Origin: VRUE01 sp963730315
Lineage (GTDB): Bacteria > Actinomycetota > Thermoleophilia > Solirubrobacterales > 70-9
DNA: 64,000 nt
NCBI GenBank assembly: GCA_963730315.1
Contig: CAVSRD010000011.1
Location: 1 to 64,000, forward strand
Direction of reading: 5' to 3'
The translations under genes were made by a program, and so were the position numbers. Numbering within the stretch: position 1 is the stretch's first letter; each line of letters opens with the position of its first letter. A model generated the notes under the pieces. The model searched no databases, had not been told where the DNA came from, and saw nothing but the letters and a program-made list of their open reading frames with translations. Of this stretch, positions 58,669-64,000 are shown piece after piece.

Positions 58669-60191
58669 GCCTCGGCACCCGACCCGAGCGCGCCCGACCC
58701 GACCGGGGCCGGGGCGGTGCTCAGCTCGTAGGCGCCCGGCTCAAGCTTCGCCGTGCGGCGGCGGTAGGCGCTCCACAGCCAGGGCCACTGGTTGGGGTCG
58801 TTGCCGTTCTCGTCGACGTACCAGCTCGTGCAGCCGGTGTGCCAGACCGTCCCGGCCAGGGCGTCGTGCAGCTCGCGGTCGAACCGCTCGGCCGCATCGC
58901 GCCGCACCTCGATCCGGTCCGCATCGGCCCGCTCCATCTCGCGCAGGGCGGCAACCAGGTGCAGGATCCCCGACTCGATCGTGTAGATCACCGAGCCGGT
59001 GCCGCCGTTCGTGTTCGGCCCGTAGAGCAGGAACATGTTGGGGAAGCCGGGGACGCTCAGCCCCAGGTAGGCGCGCGCCACCTCCGCCCACTCCTCGGCG
59101 AGGGTGCGGCCGCCCCGCCCGAGCACCTCCATCGGCGCGACGAAGCCATGCGTCGCGAAGCCGGTCGCGAGGACGAGGACGTCGGTGGCGCGCTCGGTCC
59201 CGTCCTCGGTGCGAATCCCACCCGGCGTCACGGCAGCGATCCGCTCGGTCACCAGCTCAACGTTCGGCTTGGTCAGCGTCGGGTACCACTCGTCGGTGAG
59301 CATCACCCGCTTGCAGCCGACCTCGTCGGTCGGGGTCACCTTGCGGCGCAGCTCGGGGTCGGAGATCGCCTTGTCGATCTGACGGCGGCAGGCGGCCCGG
59401 AAGACGGGCAGCAGCCAGGGTCGGTTCGTCATCGCCGCCGCCCCGAGCTCCATGAAGGCGAAGACCGAGGCGCGGTCGAGACGGCGCAGGGCCGGGAGGC
59501 GACGGAAGAGCCGGTGCGCCCACTCGGGGTAGGCGTAGTCCATCTTCGGCAGCGTCCAGCCGGCCGAACGCTGGTAGACGTCGAGCTGGGCGACTTCGGG
59601 CTGGATCGCCGGCACGGTCTGAATCGCGCTGCAACCGGTGCCAACCACCGCGACCCGCTTGCCGGCGAGGTCGACGTCGTGACGCCACTCCGCCGTATGG
59701 AAGGCGGGCCCTTCGAAGCTCTGCAGGCCGGACAGCGGCGGCGTCTTCGGCACCGAGAGCTGGCCGCAGGCGGTGACCAGGATCTCGGCCTCGTGCGGGC
59801 CGGCGCTCGTCTCGAGCGCCCAGCGGCCCCGCTCCTCCTCCCAGCGGGCGCTCTTCACCTCGACCCCGGTGCGGATCCGGTCGAGCACGCCGAATCGGCG
59901 GGCGACGCCCTCGACGTAGGCGCGGATCTCGGCGCCCGGCGAGAAGCGGCGCGACCAGCGGTTCGGGGCGAAGGAGAACTCGTAGAGGTGCGAAGGAACG
60001 TCGCAGGCGGCGCCCGGATAGCTGTTGTGCTGCCAGACGCCGCCGACCCGCTCGCTCTTCTCGAACACGGTCACGTCCTCGTAGCCGGCCTTGCGCAGCA
60101 TCACCGCCGCACCGACCCCGCCGAAGCCACCCCCGACGACGGCGATCGAGCGGCTGGGGCGATCTCCGTTGCTCCTCACGGTCGGGTCCAC
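58665..60191 (-). CDS. Baeyer-Villiger-type flavin monooxygenase
   Basis: A 508-residue FAD/NADPH monooxygenase. The FAD dinucleotide motif is SIAVVGGGFGGVGAAVML (15-32). The Baeyer-Villiger fingerprint region is FEGPAFHTAEWRHD (FxGxxxHxxxW). The NADPH motif is KRVAVVGTGCSAIQ, and VLVLATGF is the ATG-containing motif. It inserts oxygen into ketones or oxidises heteroatoms; the substrate is not inferable. GTG 60191 is chosen because TAGCCT lies 7 nt upstream. It precedes and overlaps the thioesterase gene, and a crotonase gene lies just upstream. Confidence 0.85.
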   Translation of the reverse strand: MDPTVRSNGDRPSRSIAVVGGGFGGVGAAVMLRKAGYEDVTVFEKSERVGGVWQHNSYPGAACDVPSHLYEFSFAPNRWSRRFSPGAEIRAYVEGVARRFGVLDRIRTGVEVKSARWEEERGRWALETSAGPHEAEILVTACGQLSVPKTPPLSGLQSFEGPAFHTAEWRHDVDLAGKRVAVVGTGCSAIQTVPAIQPEVAQLDVYQRSAGWTLPKMDYAYPEWAHRLFRRLPALRRLDRASVFAFMELGAAAMTNRPWLLPVFRAACRRQIDKAISDPELRRKVTPTDEVGCKRVMLTDEWYPTLTKPNVELVTERIAAVTPGGIRTEDGTERATDVLVLATGFATHGFVAPMEVLGRGGRTLAEEWAEVARAYLGLSVPGFPNMFLLYGPNTNGGTGSVIYTIESGILHLVAALREMERADADRIEVRRDAAERFDRELHDALAGTVWHTGCTSWYVDENGNDPNQWPWLWSAYRRRTAKLEPGAYELSTAPAPVGSGALGSGAEA

Positions 60192-60198
60192 CCCGCAG

Positions 60199-60204
60199 AG
60201 GCTA
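60199..60204 (-). promoter_or_regulatory. -10 box TAGCCT
   Basis: TAGCCT lies 7 nt before the GTG at 60191 on the minus strand and fixes the start of the monooxygenase. Confidence 0.5.
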
Positions 60205-60211
60205 CTGGCGA

Positions 60212-61156
60212 CTAGGGAACGCCGGAACCGCCGAGGCCGAAATCGCCGAACGGCTCGTCCCGCTCGCGCACCGCCTGCTTGAAGCCTCCCTCGGCGGCGC
60301 GGCGGACGAACTCGTGGCCCTCCTCGGTGTGGCGGGCGACGCCGTCGAAGAAGGTGCCGAGCAGCTGCGTCTGGTGCAGACCCTGCGCGTAGAGCGACTG
60401 GTTGACCAACATCTTCATCATCACCAGCTGGTTGACCGGCAAGCGCGCGACGCGCTCGAGCAGCGCCTCGAAGCGCTCGTCCAGCTCCTCCGCCGCCGCC
60501 GCCTCGGTCGCCAGCCCCCACTGGGCTGCCTGCTCGCCGCTCAGCGAGTCGCCGGTCAGGAGCAGCCGCTTGGCCCGCATCGGGCCGACCCGCGCGGCCC
60601 ATAGCGCGGTGGTCGGCGACCCCCAGACGCGCGCCGGCGGGTAGCCGATCTTCGCGTCGGCGGCGACCACCAGCAGGTCCGAGCAGAGCGCCATGTCGGT
60701 GCCGCCGGCGACGCAGTAGCCGTGCACCTTGCAGAGCACCGGCTTCTCGGAGTGGAAGAGGCTCATGAAGCCGCGCACGTTGCGCCACATGAACTGGAAG
60801 TCGGTGACCGGGTCCCAGTTCGACTGCGGAGCGTGGTTGGCTGCGATCGTCGCCGGGTCGGTCGGGGAGCCGGGCGGCGGCGGGGCGAGCGGCGAGCCGG
60901 TCGCCCCGGCATCGGCTTCGCCGAGGTCGCTCAGGTCCCGCTCCGCGGAGGCGACCAGGTCGTAGCCGCCGCAGAAGCCGCTGCCGTTGCCGGCCAGGGC
61001 GATCGCGTGGACGGCCGGGTCGAGGTTGGCCCGCTCGACGCAGGCGGCGATCTCGGCGGGCATCCGCGGCACGATCCCGTTCCCCCGCTCGGGCCGGTTC
61101 AGGGTTATGCGGGCGACCCGGTCGCCGCTCTCGTAGGTGAGGGTCGCGAGGTCCAT
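60212..61156 (-). CDS. Enoyl-CoA hydratase/isomerase (crotonase) family protein
   Basis: A 314-residue crotonase-fold protein. The oxyanion hole is formed by IALAGNGSGFCGGYDL and KVHGYCVAGGTDMALCSDLLV; ITLNRPERGNGI is the family start. An insert of about 45 residues (GEADAGATGSPLAPPPPGSP and following) follows the first oxyanion segment, as in several long actinobacterial EchA proteins. The usual catalytic Glu pair is not obvious, so hydratase activity is not assured. ATG 61156 is preferred over in-frame TTG 61165, which lies in the inverted repeat. Confidence 0.83.
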   Translation of the reverse strand: MDLATLTYESGDRVARITLNRPERGNGIVPRMPAEIAACVERANLDPAVHAIALAGNGSGFCGGYDLVASAERDLSDLGEADAGATGSPLAPPPPGSPTDPATIAANHAPQSNWDPVTDFQFMWRNVRGFMSLFHSEKPVLCKVHGYCVAGGTDMALCSDLLVVAADAKIGYPPARVWGSPTTALWAARVGPMRAKRLLLTGDSLSGEQAAQWGLATEAAAAEELDERFEALLERVARLPVNQLVMMKMLVNQSLYAQGLHQTQLLGTFFDGVARHTEEGHEFVRRAAEGGFKQAVRERDEPFGDFGLGGSGVP

Positions 61157-61164
61157 CGCGCTCA

Positions 61165-61205
61165 ATTGGCGATTTTGACCCCTATAGGGTCATCAACTCG
61201 CCAAT
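61165..61205. repeat. Nested inverted repeats upstream of the crotonase gene
   Basis: Outer arms ATTGGCGA (61165-61172) and TCGCCAAT (61198-61205) enclose GACCC-CTATA-GGGTC (61077+100 to 61191, i.e. 61177-61191), centred within one base of each other. It lies between the thiolase stop and the crotonase start. It may be an operator for a fatty-acid regulator or a terminator hairpin; no T-tract follows. Confidence 0.45.
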
Positions 61206-61210
61206 CGCCG

Positions 61211-62371
61211 TCAGTTCATCCTCTCGACGATCATCGCCTTGCCTTGACCGCCGGCGACGCACATCGTCTCGAGGCCGACCTGGTCGTCGTCGGTCTCCAT
61301 CCGGTTGAGCAGGGTGCACATGATGCGGGCGCCGGTCATCCCGAAGGGGTGGCCGAGGGCGATCGCCCCGCCGCGCGTGTTGAGCTTCTCCAGCGGGATG
61401 CCGCACTCGTCCATGATCGGGATCACCTGGGCGGCGAAAGCCTCGTTCAGCTCGACCGCGTCGACGTCGTCGATCGTCATCTCCGCCCGCTCCAGGACCT
61501 TCTTGATCGCGCCGATCGGCGCGACGCCCATGTACTCGGGCTCGTTGCCGAAGGTGGCGGCGGTGACGATCCGGGCGCGCGGCGCCAGGCCCAGCTCCTT
61601 CGCCTTGGCGTCGCTCATCAGCAGCACCGCCGCGGCGCCGTCGTTGAGCGGGCAGGAGTTGCCGGCCGTCACCCCGCCGCCCCCGAACGCCTCCGGCAGT
61701 TCGGCGAGCTTCTCCAGGGTCGAGCTGGGGCGAGGGCCGTCGTCCTTGGCGACCTCGGTGCCGTCGGGCAGCGTCACCGGGACGATCTCGCGGTCGAAGA
61801 AGCCGTCCTCCTCCGACTGCACGGCCAGTTCCTGCGAGCGCTGCGCGTACTTGTCCATGTCGGCGCGGCTCACCTCGTAGCGGTTGGCGACGTTGACCGC
61901 CGTCACGCCCATCTCGATGTAGGCGTTGGGCTGGCCGTCGTTGCCTTTCAGGTCGTCGTTCTGGTCGTCGGCGCCGGCCGGCTCGGTGCGCTCGTTGTAG
62001 CGGCTCACCCACTCGACCCCGGCGGCGATGTAGACGTCGCCCTCGCCGGCCTTGATCGCGTTGCCGGCGTGGCGGATCGCGTCGAGGCTGGATGAGCAGT
62101 AGCGCGAGATCGTCACCCCGTTGACCGTCTCCGGCAGCTTCTCGGAGAGCAGCGTCACGATCCGGCCGATGTTGAACGCCTGCAGGCCCTGCGGCATGCC
62201 GCAGCCGCAGAACAGGTCTTCGACCTCGGCGGGGTCGACCGCGGGGTTGCGCTCGAGCAGCCGGTCGACGACGTAGGCGCCCATCTCCTCTGGGCGAAGC
62301 TGCGCCAGCGAACCCTTGAAGGCGCGGCCGATCGGCGTGCGGACGGTGTCGACGATCACTGCATCGGGCAT
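61211..62371 (-). CDS. Acetyl-CoA C-acyltransferase (thiolase)
   Basis: A 386-residue thiolase II-fold enzyme. The acyl-accepting Cys92 lies in TISRYCSSSLDAI; ELNEAFAAQ, GGAIALGHPFGMTGAR (His) and CVAGGQG (second Cys) complete the site. It either cleaves 3-ketoacyl-CoA in beta-oxidation or condenses acetyl-CoA. ATG 62371 is chosen because GAGGAG lies 9 nt upstream; at the alternative ATG 62380 this ribosome site would touch the start codon. The crotonase gene follows after the nested inverted repeat. Confidence 0.93.
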   Translation of the reverse strand: MPDAVIVDTVRTPIGRAFKGSLAQLRPEEMGAYVVDRLLERNPAVDPAEVEDLFCGCGMPQGLQAFNIGRIVTLLSEKLPETVNGVTISRYCSSSLDAIRHAGNAIKAGEGDVYIAAGVEWVSRYNERTEPAGADDQNDDLKGNDGQPNAYIEMGVTAVNVANRYEVSRADMDKYAQRSQELAVQSEEDGFFDREIVPVTLPDGTEVAKDDGPRPSSTLEKLAELPEAFGGGGVTAGNSCPLNDGAAAVLLMSDAKAKELGLAPRARIVTAATFGNEPEYMGVAPIGAIKKVLERAEMTIDDVDAVELNEAFAAQVIPIMDECGIPLEKLNTRGGAIALGHPFGMTGARIMCTLLNRMETDDDQVGLETMCVAGGQGKAMIVERMN

Positions 62372-62451
62372 GCGGGACATCTCCTCGAAGGGTCGGATGG
62401 GCTGGAGTGCCCGGAGCGTAGTTGACCCGACTGTCCGGCGGGGTTCTCGAC

Positions 62452-62457
62452 TAAGTT
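62452..62457 (+). promoter_or_regulatory. -10 box TAAGTT
   Basis: TAAGTT lies 6 nt before the ATG at 62464; a leaderless mRNA is expected. Confidence 0.5.
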
Positions 62458-62463
62458 AGACCG

Positions 62464-62946
62464 ATGTCGCTGGACGGCCTACGCGCTTGGATCGGGGAGG
62501 TGGAGCGCAAGCTCCGCATGCGCACCCGCGTCTTCCTGGCGCTGGCCGTGATCGCGATCGGCGGCACCGGCGCGGCGATCTACCTGGCGATCGACACCCG
62601 CGACAACGCCGTCAGCGAGGGCGACGTGCAGGCGCTGCAGGAAAAGCTCGAAGCGAGGATCGGCACGGGCGCCGCGGGCGGGGCCGGCGGCGTCGCGCAG
62701 CTCGAAGCCGAACTGCGGGCGCTGCAGGGCGAAGTCGCGCAGCTTCGCGGCCGCGGCCGCGGCTCGAGCGGCGGCGGCTCGAGCGGCGGATCGGGCAAGG
62801 GCGGCAGCTCAGGTGGAGGCGGGGCCGCAGCGGGCGGCGGTGGCAGCGCGGACCGAGGCGCCAGCAGCGGCTCGGCGGGCGGCGCCAGGCTCGAAAAGCT
62901 CCTCCAGAAAACCAAGGAAGAAGCGGAAAAAGCGGGAGGCAAGTAG
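62464..62946 (+). CDS. Single-pass membrane protein with Gly/Ser-rich tail
   Basis: A 160-residue hypothetical protein. A charged N-terminal helix (WIGEVERKLRMRTR) is followed by one membrane helix (about 22-43), a heptad-patterned coiled coil (about 52-95, DVQALQEKLEARIG and AQLEAELRALQGEVAQLRG), a Gly/Ser-rich stretch of about 45 residues, and a charged end (RLEKLLQKTKEEAEKAGG). The layout suggests an oligomeric membrane scaffold. No homology is recognised. It appears monocistronic. Confidence 0.7.
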   Translation: MSLDGLRAWIGEVERKLRMRTRVFLALAVIAIGGTGAAIYLAIDTRDNAVSEGDVQALQEKLEARIGTGAAGGAGGVAQLEAELRALQGEVAQLRGRGRGSSGGGSSGGSGKGGSSGGGGAAAGGGGSADRGASSGSAGGARLEKLLQKTKEEAEKAGGK

Positions 62947-63067
62947 CGAAGGGTCGTGCGTAATCGCACGATCCCCCCGGAATCGTCCCCCTCCTCCGTT
63001 AGATTCGCCGCAATCCACCTCGCGCTCAGCGCGAGCCTTGCCGGAAGCGGCAGCGAAAGGAGACCCA

Positions 63068-63211
63068 ATGCCTGAGGGTTACTGCGTCAAAGAGCGCAAG
63101 AAGGTCGAGATCAAAGACGCCAAACAGGTGACGATGAAGAACGGCCGCCCGGCCATCCAGGGCGTCTGCCCCGACTGCGGCACGAAGATCTTCAAGATCG
63201 GGAAGATGTAG
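63068..63211 (+). CDS. Small DUF5679-like zinc-ribbon protein
   Basis: A 47-residue protein beginning MPEGYCVKERKKVEIKDAKQ, then VTMKNGRPAIQGVCPDCGTKIFKIGK. This matches the DUF5679 pattern, small actinobacterial proteins that usually carry two CxxC knuckles. Here the first knuckle is CVKE, so one Cys is missing, while CPDC is intact. AAAGGAG 6 nt before ATG 63068 is a strong ribosome site. The function is unknown; a nucleic-acid or ribosome-associated role is conceivable. Confidence 0.8.
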   Translation: MPEGYCVKERKKVEIKDAKQVTMKNGRPAIQGVCPDCGTKIFKIGKM

Positions 63212-63292
63212 TAGGCGTGGCTGCGGCGCCGCCCGCGCCCCCGACTGAAGCGCGGTTCGTGAAGCACGGTTCGCCTCTTGTAGATTCCTAAA

Positions 63293-63306
63293 GTGACGAA
63301 CATCAC
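63293..63306. promoter_or_regulatory. Crp/FNR-like box upstream of the PAS gene
   Basis: GTGACGAACATCAC matches the Crp core GTGA-N6-TCAC exactly, but the flanking T and A of TGTGA...TCACA are absent. It is 40 bp upstream of the GTG at 63346. A class III cyclase is encoded in this window, so cAMP control is plausible. Confidence 0.4.
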
Positions 63307-63345
63307 GGCAGCCGGGTTGTCCGGCATTCGAGGCTAGGCGATTAC

Positions 63346-63759
63346 GTGCAAAATGCGTCACAGAAGCCGCTCGAGCTGATCCTGGCTCGCAACCTGATGT
63401 CGGCCCTCTCGACCCCGGCGTTCCTGGTCGACGAGGGCGGCCTGCTCGTTTTCTACAACGAGGCCGCGGGGATGCTGCTCGGCCGGCGGTTCGAGGAGTT
63501 GGGCACGGTCGGCCCCGAGGAGTGGGGGGCGCTGTTCGGCCCCTTCGACGGGGCGGGCGAGCCGATCCCCTACGACGAGCTGCCGCTGGTCGTCGCGGTC
63601 CGCAACGGTCGCCCCGCCCACGCCGACTTCGAGATTCGTTCGACCGACGGCACCCGCCGCCGGGTCGAGGCCTCGGCCTTCCCGATCCTCACCACGCACG
63701 GCTCGCAGGGGGCGATCGCGGTCTTCTGGCCGGCATCCACGAACGGGGCGGACGGCTGA
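63346..63759 (+). CDS. PAS-domain protein
   Basis: A 137-residue protein that is essentially one PAS domain: LARNLMSALSTPAFLVDEGGLLVFYNEAAGMLLGRRFEELG, then the long insert containing ALFGPFDGAGEPIPYDELPLVVAVRNGRP, and strands ADFEIRSTDGTRRRVEASAFPI and GAIAVFWP. It has no output domain, so it presumably signals through a partner, possibly the metallo-beta-lactamase-fold protein encoded 1 bp downstream. The start is GTG 63346. The ligand is unknown. Confidence 0.85.
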   Translation: MQNASQKPLELILARNLMSALSTPAFLVDEGGLLVFYNEAAGMLLGRRFEELGTVGPEEWGALFGPFDGAGEPIPYDELPLVVAVRNGRPAHADFEIRSTDGTRRRVEASAFPILTTHGSQGAIAVFWPASTNGADG

Positions 63760-63760
63760 C

Positions 63761-64000
63761 GTGGAGGTCAAGCTCTGGGGCACGCGCGGCTCGATCCCCT
63801 CCCCGGGACCCGAAACGATCCGCTACGGCGGCAACACCTCCTGCGTCGGGGTCACCCTCTCGGACGGATCGCTGCTGGTGCTCGACGCCGGCACCGGCAT
63901 CCGCAACTTCGGCCTCTCCCTGCCGGCCGAGCCGAGCCGTCTCCACATCCTCCTCACCCACCTCCACCTGGACCACATCCAGGGCCTGGTCTTCTTCGCG
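63761..64000 (+). CDS. Metallo-beta-lactamase-fold hydrolase (truncated by window end)
   Basis: The first 80 residues of an MBL-fold metalloprotein. MEVKLWGTRGSIPSPGPETIRYGGNTSCV is the start seen in cyclic-nucleotide phosphodiesterase/RNase Z-like members, followed by LLVLDAGTGIRNFG and the metal motif THLHLDHIQGL (HxHxDH). GTG 63761 follows the PAS stop by one base, so the two are co-translated. The resemblance to PDE-type MBL proteins would fit the cyclase in this window, but the remaining sequence is needed. Confidence 0.85.
   Translation, partial: MEVKLWGTRGSIPSPGPETIRYGGNTSCVGVTLSDGSLLVLDAGTGIRNFGLSLPAEPSRLHILLTHLHLDHIQGLVFFA

Overview
This is a high-GC (about 70%) actinobacterial chromosome segment carrying about 60 genes. 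It has no rRNA, tRNA, CRISPR array, insertion sequence or phage genes. The gene content suggests Actinobacteria, most likely class Thermoleophilia (Solirubrobacterales-like): two F420-type luciferase-like oxidoreductases, an ergothioneine gene pair, a three-subunit transhydrogenase, a mycobacterial-type methylated-polysaccharide locus, a complete type IVa pilus locus, and a paired Get3-like ATPase locus. Without rRNA the class assignment is an inference.

Layout. 1-8.1 kb: an HxlR regulator with twin operators, aldehyde and acyl-CoA dehydrogenases, a DipZ-type redox protein in line with a two-component system, and MeaB with a PRC-barrel protein. 8.2-13.4 kb: acyltransferase, GT4 glycosyltransferase, GH57 branching enzyme and two methyltransferases, with the Rv3030-Rv3031-Rv3032 (methylglucose lipopolysaccharide) gene order. 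13.4-21.7 kb: a DUF559 protein, a class III cyclase, gamma-glutamyltransferase, FtsZ and a ParA-type ATPase on the minus strand, divergent from two Get3/ArsA-like ATPases. 21.7-38.1 kb: a hypothetical protein and a second HxlR regulator, then the pilus genes (PilP-position protein, pilO, pilN, pilM, pilD, three pilin-like genes, pilA, pilC, pilT, pilB) and a thioredoxin-like membrane protein. 38.2-43.9 kb: YihY, the principal sigma factor, an M28 peptidase lipoprotein, an XRE regulator, a second PilT and GlpX. 43.9-54.1 kb: a lipoprotein, an F420 enzyme, an orphan HipA, egtB-egtD, a pseudopilin-like fusion, pntAa-pntAb-pntB and another F420 enzyme. 54.1-64 kb: a P-type ATPase, sulfatase, hotdog thioesterase, Baeyer-Villiger-type monooxygenase, crotonase, thiolase, small proteins, a PAS protein and a truncated metallo-beta-lactamase-fold gene.

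Regulatory highlights. A c-di-GMP-I (GEMM-I) riboswitch lies in the pilA leader, and PilB carries a likely MshEN-type N-terminus, so c-di-GMP may act on the pilus at both the RNA and motor level. The sigma-factor gene has a near-consensus promoter (TTGACT-N17-TAATAT), an inverted repeat in its spacer nearly identical to one over the second HxlR promoter, and an intrinsic-terminator hairpin before the start codon. At least twelve transcription-unit-first genes start 6-10 nt after a TANNNT box, implying leaderless or nearly leaderless mRNAs. A short repeat occurs three times just before start codons and a fourth time in frame inside the gamma-glutamyltransferase gene.
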